Shown here: in pieces, positions 11,273 through 24,900 of the stretch
How the letters are laid out: each line of letters opens with the position of its first letter
Numbering within the stretch: position 1 is the first letter of the stretch
Source: Lates calcarifer
Lineage: Eukaryota; Chordata; Actinopteri; Centropomidae
Direction of reading: 5' to 3'
Length of the DNA: 64,000 nucleotides
Assembly: GCF_001640805.2 (NCBI RefSeq)
Contig: NC_066849.1
Coordinates: 26,285,237 to 26,349,236, forward strand
The notes under the pieces: generated by a model
Told to the model about the DNA's origin: nothing
The model's input: only the letters and a program-made list of their open reading frames with translations
Database searches by the model: none
Translations under genes and position numbers: made by a program

Positions 11273-11878
11273 GTGAGGGGCATGATTACAGATGTGGAGT
11301 GAATGCCAGCCTCTCCGGCCGTAGCTCAGGTTGTCAGATGATGATGAGCGAAGGTTTTGGTCTCTGCACAGCCACGATGTTTCCAAACCTGGCAACCCCA
11401 CTGTGACGTCAGGACACATTCACTGCACTGATATGTTGTCATGTTTATATTTCTGTTTATCTTTAGGTTCAACAAACAGGATACAACGTGTTGATGTGTG
11501 AGTGTTCGAGGTGTGTTTATGAGTGATAGAGTAAGGCTCAGACTGGCAGCTGTAATTACAGTTATTCATTTCTAAAGTGGGTTATTCTTTTTTCTTTATT
11601 AAAAAAAGCTGAATCTCCTCTGCATAAGATGTAATGAATAAATATGGAATATTTCTGTGTTCTGCGAGCAGCAGCTGGTGCATTTTATAATTCAGCAGGA
11701 CTGTATGAAAAATGTAATTTATCTCACCAACTGTAACCTGGAGACTTTATATCATTTGTAAAGCATAATGTGCATCAGTCTGTCTCAGCCTAAAGGAAAA
11801 ACATATTTTCAGGCTGACACGCAGCAATTTTCTCTGCTGACTTTCTCTTCATTCTTCCACCTCTTGTTTTCTCTGCAG
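11273..11878 (+). other. 606-base intron
   Basis: This short intron is bounded by gtgagg and a ttctctgcag acceptor. It holds no repeat or second exon that I can recognise. Confidence 0.8.
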
Positions 11879-11956
11879 GTTTGAACAGTGAGTCTCTGTA
11901 TCGAGCCCCTCCAGCCTCTGGTGGACCTGTGGAGCTGCGGCAGGCTCTAGACTCAG
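11879..11956 (+). CDS. pik3r2: PI3K p85 regulatory subunit, BH-domain exon with arginine-finger position
   Basis: Seventy-eight bases, phase 1 at both ends (gcag|gt ttg ... tca g|gtacac). The peptide is GLNSESLYRAPP, then ASGGPVELRQALDSD. In human p85-alpha the equivalent reads GLECSTLYR...ELRQLLDCD and in p85-beta it contains GLDSES, so this exon sits at the same place in the BH domain. The Arg of LYR corresponds to the arginine finger of RhoGAP domains (the GLFR-type motif). In p85 proteins the domain binds Rho-family GTPases, but strong GAP activity is generally not attributed to it. The GLNSES wording is the main reason for favouring pik3r2. The linker between LYR and ELRQ is short and variable, as in other p85 proteins. 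Confidence 0.85.
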
Positions 11957-14900
11957 GTACACACTACATGAAATCAGCTGGTTAATTGAAGAAATGTCAT
12001 CAAATGTGAGGATTTGCTGCATCATGAATATTTCGGGGTTTTGGGCCGTTGGTTGGATAAAACATGGATAACATATAAAGATGTGCTGGGCTCAGTATCT
12101 CCCTCTGAGCATCACTCTGACACAGTTAGCTGCTTCTCTCCTAGACTCATGTGGAGTAAAAAGTCCTCTTATATTATTTGTAAGGCACTCTCTGCTGGTA
12201 TAAAGATAGCTGCAGCTTTGTGTACAACATGTGATACACTAAGAGCAGCTGTACAGAATTAGCATGAAACAGTCAGACCTCTGAAGCAGGCAGTAAAGGG
12301 GTGAAGGGAAAAGCCCTGCAACAGAAGACAAAACCGAAGACACAGGAAAGCAAAGCATGTTACTTCAAAGTGTTTGCTCCTGTCATGTCTGCACAAGCAC
12401 CCGAGTCACATTTACTGACATTTCAGTAATATACTTCCAACATGGCACAAGGTTGAATTCTTGATTAAAATGTTCATCAATTCTTGCGCACAAAGAAAAT
12501 ATAAATAGTTTATTTAACCATGAACACTGTTGAGCTGTTTGTGATTGTAGGAGAGAGTCTTCTCAGGTCATATCACACAAAAAACCCATTAAAATATATT
12601 GTCTGTTTTTTTCTAGTGCAGTTCAGGGCAAAAGAGTAAAAATAATCATCAGACCATACATCTCTTTAATGATGATCTACGCCAGCTGCTTATGGTATCC
12701 AGCACATGGCTCATCCAGCACGTCAGAAACACCATCAGCAACTTGTCATTTTTAACTCTGCTTGGATGTTTAAGGACTTGATAATAGAGGCAGGCAAACT
12801 CTGAGAAAATGTATTATTGGATCCATGAGTGAGAACTGGGTGCAAACGTCTCATTCAGCAGCAAAATCCATCAGTGATGGAAAAGCCATTCACAGAGAGA
12901 TGAAGCCGTCACATCTGGAAAGATCTAAAAGAAGGAGAGAGAAAGGTCTCTTGTACTATTTTGTGTCCCCAGCTGAAGTGGAATTAGACTGGCTTGAATC
13001 TCTGCACACCAGTATAGAGTAGAACCAACAGGTGACATATCATTAACAGCCACAGCTCCAAAATCTCATCTCCTGTCTTCCTTTTTGTGCTCACACCAGC
13101 ACCAGCCCCTGCTGAGACTGGACAGACTCGTATCAGGCTGCTGAGGCAGAGCAGAGCTGAAGTAGCTCAGACAAAAAAAGTTGGCCAAGTTTGAGTTGCT
13201 GAAGTTCAGGTTTGGCACCACCAGGGAGTGCTCTGGCTCCGTACTTTATTTTGGGAGGAAGACGGGGAAGTTATTAAATCAGACTCTGGACTCCACTCTG
13301 AGGAGGAGCGAGAGGAGAGACAGGAGGGAGGAGCAATATGTTTATTCATTTACAGTATGATGCTATTGATTGGAAATGGATTATTCATTGCAGATATTCC
13401 ATATGTCCTTACCTGTACAGTGTGATATGTGTGTAAAACACAGGAGCTTCCTGACTGGGCTCTGGTCTTATTATGCAAACTCAGGTCAGGCAGCACTGTA
13501 CTGCAGCTGTGTGTTTAGATGTTATCCCTGGTGTCACAAAAAGGTCACAGACTAACAGATCCTTGTGAGTTAGGAGCTGAAACTACAGCTTGGCTTCATG
13601 TCACAACAAAATTACAGGTAGAAACAGAAATGTCTTGTTCTATAATAACCAGGGAGGTAGTTACTGTGTTTCATTTGCATGTTGACAGTTTCTTTGTGAC
13701 TGATTAAAGGAAATCCATGCATTTATATGCTGAGATGCATAGTGGTACCATTGCTAACGTATGATTTAGCACAGTTACAGTTACATCTTTTACAGGAGAT
13801 TTCTTCCTTAAGAGTTTACAACACATATACTGCAGATGTTTTCTGTGCAGTAACAGAACAGTGAGTAGTAACAGAAGTGAAAACCTGGTTTGGATTGCCT
13901 GGACTGTAAGTGGATATTCACTGCAGCTGTACTGTTTCTGAAACACGTTTCTCAGATTTAAAGAGAGTGTAATACAAGTTAAAAGTTAGTTTTGTTTGCT
14001 ACCTCAAACACTGAGTTCAGACTGCACTAAATCAGCCTGTTGGCAGCTCTGAGCGGGAGCATTTCAAACACTGTTTGAATATCACTTCCCTAAAAGAGCA
14101 TAACAGATCAGTAAATTGCACAAAGCACCAACTCTGTCAGTCTGTGATCAGTGATCCAAAGGGACGAGCGAAAGGAGGGAATCCAAACTTTCTGCTGTCT
14201 AATTTTTATTTTCAGTGTTTTGAGAGAAATAATTCTCCTGTAAGTCCAGAGAGTTGGCTGCTCACAGGTTTCAGTTGGAGTGGTTTTATCTGGGTAAATG
14301 AGCCATGAATTTATGGGATGTCCACTGCTTTAATCAACTTTCACATCATTATTAGGGAGGAGACGGCTGACTTTTAGTTTAAAACCTCTCCTGGTGCAGC
14401 TTTAGACTCCTGACTCATAAGGTCCAGTAATGTTGTAAACTATGAAAATCAGATCCAGGTTTTATTGCACTGGGAAATTCCCTTTAATGTTTTGTCCAGG
14501 AGATTCTTCTGATTTAAACAATCAGGATTATGGGACCCAAAAATGAGAAGAAATGATTGGTTATGATGGATATTTTTCTCAGAGCGAGTCCAGTTTTTAA
14601 GGAGAAAAGGTCAACAACTCTGCAAATCCAATACAGTATATTGAGTATTAAGAGTAGATTTAGTACAGAAGACCCAGTAAACACACACATACACAGACAC
14701 ACACATACACCTGGCCTCTTTGGGCAGTGGTGGGAGGTCAGCATGGGGCCAAAGATATGCACATACTCAAAGTAATTAACTGAAAGGAACTGACATGTAG
14801 GCACTCAGAGGAATTTAACATACAGGCTTGACACGCACACCCACATATATGTTGAGACAGAACGGGGGCTGCATGAGAGAAATCCTATGCACGTTATGGT

Positions 14901-15959
14901 GGAAAATGCAGAGAAATGCAGCTGCTGACATCCCGCAGTCACACCGGCTTTATGTAGAGACAGTGGTCTAATAGACATGGACAGATCCTATGGAATATAT
15001 ATGAAAAGCGGTAGCTTGTGTAGAGATTTGTGCTGACATGTGGCTGTGAGGTCACGAGAACACACACAAAGGAAAGGTTTGGTTTGAATGATGGAGGGTG
15101 GAGAGGGATGGTCTGATGACTGTGTGATGTGTGAGAACAGCTCAGGAAGGACAGTGGGAGGGCAAAGAGAAAGAAAGAAATGTCGTATAGAATCATCCTT
15201 TCCTGTCTTTCCTCAGGGTTGTCAGTGTGAGGTGTGCAGCCAGATGAGGAAGGAAAAGTAAAGGTAAAGGGGAAAAACATAAAACCTGCCTTACTGTCAG
15301 GGTTGTAGCCAGGAGGTTAGAAATACTCTGGTCATGAGACTCAAAGTTTAAATCTTTATTGATGTGTTTGTTGGCTGAGCAGTGGTAACATTTCCAGTTA
15401 TAGAGTGTTAACTCCCCCAACATATCACCACATTAGTTAACATACATCCATAAATAAAATACAAACTGAATGCACTAAGAATTCCAATCACTTGTTAGTG
15501 ATTATTGTAATAATGTTATTATCTTATGTATGTTGCAACCTTAGATGAAAAACATCCTGCGTCTCTGTAAAGTTCAATCAGCTGTATCTCTGCAAATATT
15601 TCCATCTGACTTCACACCTGTTAAAGTATGTTTTTATTAACTATGTGTAGATTAAGGAAACTGCTAAACATCAGTCTTTATACTTTTGCTCGCTACAGTT
15701 AACTCAACACTGTGTCTCTCTGTCACAGCCTATTATCTTTCCAAAAACAAAGCAAACTGGAGTTTATTTTTCAAACATCAGATTTGGCCGTGACTTCCTG
15801 CTTCCAACTTTGCATTTTTATGAGCTTATGCTTCTTATCACAATGCTGTACATTCCTCTGGCGAACATTGTCACAGAGGATTATTAAATATGAGGTTAAA
15901 GAGCAACTTGCAGGCTACATTTTTAAAGAAATGTATATTTAATGTATGAAAACAGAGCT

Positions 15960-16560
15960 CAGAACCGTGTAAGACTTGTTGCTGGAGCGGTTCCTGAGAT
16001 CCACTCAGATGCCGCACCGGGCCACTGTTAGCAGCAGCCTCTGGTTCTGCCGTCAGCAGCGGCGGCGGCAGTAATTGTCACGGACCCTCTGCTGATAAAA
16101 AACATGAGCAGAGTCCTGTTTTCTAATGTTTGCTATCTTCTAAATTAGCCCGCATCGTGATTTAAACAACGGGAGCGTGAAGTGTGAACTCTCTCTCCCT
16201 CTCCTCTCTCTCTCTCTCCGTAGTGTGGAGTTGTATTACGCAGTACTGAGCATGCGCCGGTTACCGGTTTGAAAATATACCGCGGTTTGAAGAAGTCAGT
16301 TATTATTTTACGTCATACCATTACTACGGTAACCAATCCCCCCTCGCCGGGTTAAAACAGAAGGTGCGGGAATCCCTCGGGTCGTGTGCAGCGCGGATTA
16401 ATATGACCTGACGACAAAAAGGTAACCCTGTCTATAAATGAGTGTGTGCAGCAGCTATGACAGTTAGCATGTCTAGCATCGGTGAAATAATGCTATGGGC
16501 TTGTTACTACGGCAAATAACAGTTCGCTAGCAAACGTTAGCTAGTTTTCTTACTTCATGG
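15960..16560 (+). promoter_or_regulatory. CpG-rich promoter-like island inside the intron
   Basis: CpG density rises sharply against the AT-rich surroundings, including a CGG run at 16059-16069. In order on the + strand I see an NRF1-like agcatgcgcc (16249-16258), near-palindromic ccggttaccggttt and ataccgcggttt (16257-16287), a CRE-like ttacgtcat (16308-16316) and a CCAAT box (16333-16337). A GC-rich stretch then ends in aaaag|gtaacc, a good splice donor at 16421/16422. This layout suits a TATA-less promoter plus a short non-coding first exon. It also suits the promoter end of a hAT/ZBED-type transposon, since taccgcggt words are frequent in such fish elements (from memory). I cannot decide between the two. 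Confidence 0.4.
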
Positions 16561-16788
16561 AGCGGAGTAGAACAGAGACGGTGTATTTTTCTGAGAAATT
16601 AGTACTTTTACTTTAGTACTCACATTAAATTAGGCTGATAACACATCTCGTTATCACTTCTGTTCTTTAATTCACGTTTTCCACCATTGTGTATGTGAAA
16701 CAGCCTGCTGGTGTTTTTGTGACTGAGTTGCATGGAGACTTACAGTATCAGTTATTCAACAAATTATGTATGTTCTGAATATATATGT

Positions 16789-16789
16789 A

Positions 16790-16821
<32 letters not shown>
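16789..16821. repeat. compound (GT)n(AT)n microsatellite
   Basis: A GT run from about 16790 passes into an AT run that ends at about 16820. Confidence 0.93.
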
Positions 16822-16822
<1 letters not shown>

Positions 16823-17601
16823 CCTCTTCAGTTTCAAAACTTGAATTTTGATCCATATTTATTAATGTTAAACTTTGCTCTAACTAGGCCGGTGTTACTT
16901 CACTTCCAGTTTTCGTTTTTAGATGTGGAAGCAAAATTCTGTCACAAAACATCTCCAGAAGTCACTATAGTGTGTATATAAGTATATATTTCTAAAAATC
17001 TAGTTTCTACATCATTTCCCTACACACTTATTCACTGTGGTCTCCAACCTGCAAGTTCCTCTTTAAACTAGTTCTGGGGCTTTGTATAACTGCAGATTTT
17101 AGATTAGTGTGAGAGAACTGACTGAGTGGTTTTTATTCATCTTGCACCTTGTGTGAGGAGTTGATTATTGAACACAGTACGACAGTTTCATTGAGTATTC
17201 TGTAGCTTGGATCTTTTTTTCATAGTTTTGGCCACTGTACCTGCACCTATCAGTTAGGATTCACTCTCTGAAGTCATTGCTGAAGTCTGGGGGTGTCATG
17301 ATGTGAATGGGATTAAAAGTGTGGTGAGTCCCACTACCCTGAGCACTGTAGGTAAAAGTTGAGCCATGAGGTCACTCTGCAAAATCAAACTGAGGTTCCT
17401 CCAGGTCCCTGTCCTCTCAGCATTGTGTGAAAACAACACAACTGAATCTTTTGTTAACATGAAAGAAGTGAGATGCTGCAGTTAATGACCTACATCAGTG
17501 TGCTGCGGAGCTGGTTTGGTATGTTTCACGGATCATTATTAGAGCATGATGCAACATCAATCACTCTGCAGGGAGAGTATCAGAGCTGCTGCAGTGCTCT
17601 G

Positions 17602-17642
<41 letters not shown>
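17602..17642. repeat. (CT)20 microsatellite
   Basis: A perfect CT run of about 41 bases followed by gttgtgtgt. Confidence 0.96.
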
Positions 17643-17645
<3 letters not shown>

Positions 17646-18002
17646 GTGTGTTTGTGCTGCTTGTGTTATGGAATAATGTTACGTAACAGGGAGTTGTTGC
17701 ATTGTGTGGAAACTCTCCGGCTATTCCACAACCTCAGATCCTGCCTAATTGATCCGTGTGTTATTTGCTGCACATGTACACTGTTTTCCTATCAATGTGA
17801 GGACGTGTGTGGTGTGTGTGTGTGAGTGTGTGAGAGTCACAAAAGCTCAGAAAGCTTTCTAGAGCATTACCTCATCAAGTTGACCTCCGATTGGTACACG
17901 GCCCGGACGTTGCCATGGTGATAGCTAGCCTTTTTTAGCCGGTTGGTTCTGCTGTGCCCACACAGCGCGCAGTGTGTTGGCCCAGTAACTCTGAGTGTGC
18001 GT

Positions 18003-18830
18003 GTGCATTCTGATACTTCTATCTTTGTGAGGACCAGACTGAGCTTCACACCTTGAGAGTGACGACATTTATGAAACATAAGGATTTTGGATGATGAGAG
18101 CAGAACAGTGAAGACATGACACAAGTACACATGAGGACGTTTAGGAAAATGAGGACATATTGCAAAAGTGAAGGCATTTTTTGGACATTGAGGACATTTT
18201 GTACAACTAAGACATTTTAAGAAGATATATTGTGTAAAGTTAGGCTGTTTTTTTTTCTTTAGGGCATTTTAGTAAAGTATTTGTGGAAAGTGAGGACATG
18301 TGTGAGGGACAATGATAATAATAATAATGATAATAATAATAATAATATTTGGTCTAGCAACTTTTACTGAGAAAAGTTTGTGGACATTTTAGAAAGTACG
18401 GACATTAAATGAGGAGATTTTTGGAAGGTAAAGGCACTTCTGGACAGTGAGAATATTTTTGAGAATGAGGGCATTCTAGGAAACTGAGAATGTGTTTTGG
18501 ACAATGAGAACATTTCTCAGAGAGCAAGGACATTTTGGAAAAATTTGAATATTTTGGAAAAATGAGGACACTTTATGAGGTTGAGATCACTTGTGGAACA
18601 TCTGATGGGAAACGTTTTTGAAAAGTGAGGACATTTTTGGGAAAAGAGGACATTTTATCTGGTCCTCACGTCTTCCAAGGGCTGAACTGAGAATTGAGAA
18701 TTGAGATTTGATTTAGGGTTAAGGGTAGACTGAAGTTTAGGTTCAGGAGTCTCCCCCAGAATGCATTGTGTCAGAGTGTCCTTACAAGTATAGAAGCACT
18801 ATTGTGCCTGTGTGTGTAGGAATAAGTGGA
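18003..18830. mobile_element. composite repeat with inverted ends and gaggacattt interior, copy 2
   Basis: The left end acttctatctttgtgaggac (18015-18034) and the reverse complement of the right end (18778-18797) agree at 16 of 20 positions, giving imperfect inverted ends 783 bases apart. The interior is a degenerate array of units such as gaggacattttggaaaaat repeated more than 15 times, plus an (AAT)n run. There is no transposase-like frame, so any mobility would have been non-autonomous. A shorter relative with the same interior and the same tcctcacaagtgta edge lies at 1020-1285. I do not know a family name for it. Confidence 0.55.
18310..18348. repeat. (AAT)n trinucleotide repeat
   Basis: AAT/ATA steps with two gataa interruptions over about 39 bases, inside the composite repeat. 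Confidence 0.9.
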
Positions 18831-18931
18831 CATATGGGCATTTTCATCACTGCTGGGTTTGTGTGTCAGTGTGTTGTGTGTCTGTTTGTATACTTTGACC
18901 CAGTTAGAATGTGTGTGATGATTACATGGAT

Positions 18932-18932
<1 letters not shown>

Positions 18933-18967
<35 letters not shown>
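18933..18967. repeat. (CA)n microsatellite
   Basis: About 35 bases of CA just right of the composite repeat, as at copy 1. Confidence 0.95.
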
Positions 18968-18969
<2 letters not shown>

Positions 18970-21900
18970 TGCCAACTTGTCAGGCACAGAGTGGGCAGTC
19001 TCTGTTTTGGAAACGATGACTCATGTTGGCTCAGACTGTAGCAGAATACACAGTGTCCTCCATACAAACATCATACACTGACATACTGCACATAACACAC
19101 ACACATGCAAACATACTGAACATAAAGACATATAGATACACTGCCGCTCCGTCCGTTCACCCACACACACTAACAATCAAGAATCATTTATTTGTGTCAT
19201 AATTTCTCAAACTTTAACAGACATAGTGAGGAATCCTGACAGACTTCCCGCCTCTTTCTCATCCCGCTCTCCTCTCCATCCACCTCTTGGTTCAGATGGA
19301 TGGAAACGTACTTTCTTCCTCCCCATCCTCCCATCCAATCCGTTAACTGCCTCCCGCTAACAACCTATCAACCAATCTGCAGCCCTGGAACCATTAAATA
19401 ATCTTTTATTTCACTGCACCTCCTTTATGTACGCTTCAATCTCTCTCTCTTCCCTTCTCATCTTCTATCTCTTTTTTTCTCCCTCTTTTTATTCACTCAT
19501 TCATCACCGTCCCTTTTCTTCCCCTCCCTACCTCGCTGACAGGAGCCGCTGAGTTCAGCAAAACACAAATTAAAAGCACTCCTCTCCTCCATCTCTCCGT
19601 CCTTTTCTTCCCTCTCCATCCCTCCATCCTCTCCGTCCATCCTTCCTCTCGTCTGTCGGTCGCGGCCCTGCTATTGGTCGGAGGTGATGTCATCATCTTC
19701 CTCTGGCGCCCGTCAATAACCTATTAGAAGCCGGCATTTTTACAGTCAGCTGGGGAGCAAAGAAGTGCAACCACACGCACTCCAACACACACTCACTCAC
19801 AATGGACGTGAGGTGGAAACAGATAAAAGGCTCAGGCTGCAGAGGTGTGTCAGTGTGTCTTAATGGAGGCATTTGGTAAAATTGATGAGTGGTTCTTTGT
19901 CACCAAATGTAGAAAGTTCCACGGCAAACAGTGTGAAGGAAAACCACTGTCTCTCCTCTCAGCAGCCTGTTGTTCTTTTGAAGCCTGGAACTTTTTTTCA
20001 CCTGGGAGAGAAAACATGAAGAGATGTACATCCATGTGTGTTTGCAGGTGTGTGTGTCTTTGCATTACTTATCTGTCTGTGGAGCTGTGACTACCAATCT
20101 GCAACTCTGTCCCATTAAATTACATTCATATTTGAAGATCCAGTGCAAGTTTTTGTAGTAGTGTGTTCTTTATGTAGCGAGACATGATTAGTAACAGCGT
20201 GGAGGTCGAGGTGGTGGATGAGTGTGTAGCTCGTCAAACTTGCATGTGTGAAACCAAAGTTTGTGTCACATCACAGGTGTGCTGTTAACATTTCTGACTG
20301 TGACCACGATCCCTCCCCAGCGTTAACCAAGTGCCAACCTTTCCCCGATCATAAGTTATCTGCCGTAACCATGACGTTTCTCTGACCTGACTGTATCATG
20401 TTTGCCATATTTTGTGCAGTGCAAAATTGCAAAACAAATAGTTTTGCAGAATGATCTAAAACTGACATTTGGGTGTTTGATGAGAATGACCTCCTGTAAG
20501 AAATGAGCTCACAGGTCATCTCTGCAGCAGCTCATTACGACCCAGTTGGCGTTTTTAATGGTGTACAGGTATTTATTGATCATTTTTGTCCCGAACCACT
20601 CCAGTCAGATGTTAAAATTCTGTGGAATTAGCCACCCTTATCAGTGGAAGCTAAAGCTGCACTGAAAATCCTGATTCTCAGTAAGTTTAAAGGTTTACAT
20701 GCCAACACAGTGTGACAGGATTTTACAGCTCTGGAGCTTTATCACAGTGACAATCACTGCAGCCTCTGCTGTGTGATGATCGCCTTGTAAACACTTCCTC
20801 TTTATTTTCTGCCAGATGACACTTCTGCTACTTTTGGCACATTGAGGACGCCAGTGCAGAGGGCTCAGTGTCACTGCAGGCTGTGTTGTTCCACACAGTG
20901 CTAATGTCAGTCAGAAAATCTCAGAAATGGAAAACATGCAGCAGGTGAAGTAACAACATGAAAACTCAGAATTTGAGATCTGTGTGTTCAGATGAAAGTC
21001 AGGGTGGCAGATATGTGACTGATGTGATGTTTGCACAAATCCAGAGTTGAGTCATTGACACTCTGTGGTACAAACACAACCCGATCTTTCCACCCAAACC
21101 TCGACTATTAATAACAGTTATATAAACACAGATTCACTTCTGTTGAATAAGATGTTGATTCAGAATCAGTTCAGGTCAAAAGAAAAGCATCTTATCCATC
21201 ATATGAGAAGATGATGACACATCAGATATGTAATGAACGTCTAGCTGCAGTGGTCAAAGTCGACTGAATGCAGAAATGTACAGCACACCCACAGAAAATT
21301 CTCTCCAGCTTCTCACTGTCCTCCTCCTCCTCCCTGAACACTGAACAGACTCACAGCATCTCATTCAGTGATGTCATCTCTCTCACAGCGCCAGCGTGGC
21401 GTCTAACCATGGGCACAGATTTGGGTATGGACAGAAGGAATATCTCCCTTTCAACGTCAAGGTGTCCCTGAGTTGTCCTTCCCACATCTCAAACAGTCTT
21501 CCCATTTTAACTCCACACAGTGTCACCAGTCAGATCTATGCAGAGTTGCCAGGTTGCAAAACACTGCCTATTATAATATAGAGTGAAAGATGTGGGGGTG
21601 GGTGTGATCTGGCAACCCTAAACTTCAAACTGTATTATGCATTGTTGACCAGCTGTAGTAGAGTCAGTGACAGTTATCACTGTAGGAAAACATGAAGACA
21701 TCAGGTCATGTGTAAAGAGGAACTGAAGTGTAACAGCTCAGAGGAAGGTTCTGTAATCAGTCCAAACATTTATCTTCTTTAAAATTAGTGGGAGAAATAT
21801 TTACATTTCATGTCTCCCCCACTTTTACCATGAGTGGATCAAGAGCAGAGTTATTGCTGCATATGGGTCATTATGACATGCACATTACTCATAAAGTAGA

Positions 21901-24900
21901 TTAGCCACAGCTTGTGAAACTGATTGGTTTGTTAATGTCAGCAGCAGTCTGAGCAACACAGACACAGACTGGCAGAGCTGCAGACTCTCCAGAAGTTCAG
22001 GAGCTGAATGAAAAAGTCCAGGAAGAAGTTTTAGATATTAAAGAAGGTCTGAGCTTTGCTCTTGACTTGTGTCGCCCAAATCAACACAGTGAATGAAGGT
22101 CAACGCTACAGATTCTCAGCTGAGATTTGAAAATGGCAGCAGCAGATGGTTCAAACTGTGAAGCATCCAGCATTTTATTGAAAATGTATCTCCTCTCTTC
22201 TCTGTTTGCTCACTTCCTGTCTCAGATGCTTATCTCTGCCATATGTTGCCCAATACCATGAATGACAGACTGTTAGAAACACACACAGTTCATCTTTTGA
22301 CATCTTTTATTCTCTTTCTCTCTCTCTGTTTTTACAAGCTGACATTTTATCACGTCACATCTAACTCTCGGTCCCCAAGAATGTGCATTTGCTAGTGTTT
22401 TTACCTGAGGTTACGTGTTTACATGTTGACCTTCCTCTCAGACGTATAAATCCAGACTCCTCAGCTGGGGTTGGTGGGTTAATGGTGCTTTCAAACAAGC
22501 AGTAAAGTAGAAGTGACTGCAGTTAATTAGAGAATGAAAACAGTATTTCTGGTAATGCTGTGGAAATACATAATCCTGAATTTAACATGTCAGGTAATTC
22601 TGTTCCTTATGGTTTTAACTCATTAATTAATTGCATAATTTGTGTTAAAATTGCAGCGCTCACTGGGTCATTAAATCTTGACTCACCAAACAAGTTTTTG
22701 CACTTTGACCAAACTTCTACAGTCTTCATCAGAGATGAGAACCAGTCTTTCAGAATGGTGGTTTTTCAAATCTTACATCAAGTATTTGAAATGAAAAATT
22801 AAACATAAGCTATGTGGATGGATGCAGACCTCTGTGAGAAATGTGCTTCTCTCAGAGGAGCTGATTTATCTTTTAAAACAGATTCTCTCTCGACTATTAT
22901 TAAGTTTTGGCCTTTAGATGAACTTTTTCTCTCTGCAGTCTGAGTCTGTTTCAGTTTCTCGCTTCTCTTTATTCCACCTGTGTGAGAGCTTTCTGTGCCT
23001 CCCTTTCTTTCTCTCTGTACTTTATTTCCTTCCTGTTGCATCTTTCTGAGTCCATGTTGTGATATCAGTGTGTGTGAGAGCAGAATGCCAAGGACAGATG
23101 GGTGGACGGAGAGGTGAATGCGTGTTCACAAACACAAGTGCGTACACACAACACATACACTGCACTTCCATACACACATAGACACTCTAACCAACTCCTG
23201 CACACAGCAGGGAAATATTTGACTTTATTCAGTATAGAAATTCAGATTGAGATTATCACTTTGGGGACCAAACACACACATGGATACATATGGAAGCACA
23301 CACACAACCTGAACCCTGTATACTTAATCCTGTGGTCAGTGAGGAATGAATGTTTCTGTCTCTATTTTCTTCTCTTTCCCCCTTTTTCTCCTCCCTCTCT
23401 TTCCTGTCCTTTTTGCCTTTTCTAAATCCATCAGGATCTGGTTGAGTTCTTTCGCTAAGTTGCTGCTCTGAGCAGAAGTGGACAATTTTAGCCGCCTCCT
23501 CCTTAAAAGTGTCTCTAAATTACCCAAAAGTGTCATTTTTTGGCCTGTTACATCAGAAAAGTAGCACAGCAAAATTTCTTTGAGCATTCTCACAAAATAG
23601 GTGATGCTGGAAGCTTGGTGATGTAGTTACTTGCAGGGCTAGCTGACAAGCTCTTGTGCTATCTAGTAACATGTTAACACTAGCTTCCCAAGCTAGCTGG
23701 CTCGCTACCAGTTAGCTAAGGTCACCATCAAAGAGCAGTATTGTCAAGACAGTTTGCAAATGAAATGAGCTGATTTAAGTCTGAAATTTCACTGTCAATG
23801 CTGAGATGACACAAAGGCCTGTTCATTAATTAAAGAAAGAAAACCTCCTCCATCTTCCCCAGAGTCACGTAGGAAGACAGATCAGTCTTATGTACATGTG
23901 TCCAGTATGGAGACAAGTCGAGGACGTGCTGTGTCTGACTAGGACAAAGACTAGAACCAAGGAAAACTTAGCAGCCAAGTACAAGTGGAAAAATTAACTC
24001 TAAAGGAAGAGAACATACAAGAAAATATGGTCCTAATACAGATAAAGTGCACAGTAAAACCATTTGTTATAGGCAAAATATGCATAAAAGCAATCAAACA
24101 TCCATGCATGTGTGTAAACACACATAAACCCAAAGTATCTCCTGGGTCCATTAAAAAGTGTAATAAAGTTTTAAGCAGTAGTATTTCATCAGGAGCAGTT
24201 ACAGTGTCTTTAATGGTGTCTTTAAATGTTAAATGTTTCCTCAGTCATCGTGCAGATCTTGGTGAGTGTATTTTATGTTACTCAAACTGGCATTAAATTG
24301 GTCACAGGAATAAAAGTTAAAGTGCCAGAAACAAAAAAAACCCTCTAACATTACACAGTATCTACACATTCAGCCCGAGGATATTATAATGTGTTAAAAC
24401 ACACTTGATGGTATGTGGATATTATCTTGTATGAAACACACTGTATATGGCTTTATTTATTTATAGCAAAGGCTATGAAGCTCTTAAACCCATACCCTGG
24501 TAAAAAGACTTTCTGGTTGTGACTCTGAAACATGAAGAACAAAATGGCAGCTTGAGATGAGAACAATGGAAATGTAAACACGAGTTTGTAATGACTGACT
24601 CACTGCTGAGACAGCGTGGTTTTAGAGGTTTGTCCATGTTGTGATTTTGTAAGTTCAAGTGTGTGTCTCATGCTCAGCTGATTATTGCTCATCTGCTTTA
24701 GATTTGTGGTGAAAACAGACGAGTTCATCACAGTGAAGATCCTGCAGCGTTTGACAACTCCCATATTCTCCACTTACGCCAAACTGTAGATGTGTGTGTT
24801 TGCAGCATCTGTCACCCCCCAGTATCATCGTGTGTACGTACAAAAACATAGTGCTGAACTTAGTTTTGACAATTAGCCTCTGATAAACCGAACTCATATG

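Noticed and set aside
16561..16640. Words gtacttttactttagtac suggesting a Tol2-like end
   Set aside because: The match is short and AT-rich, and no terminal repeat or transposase is visible nearby.
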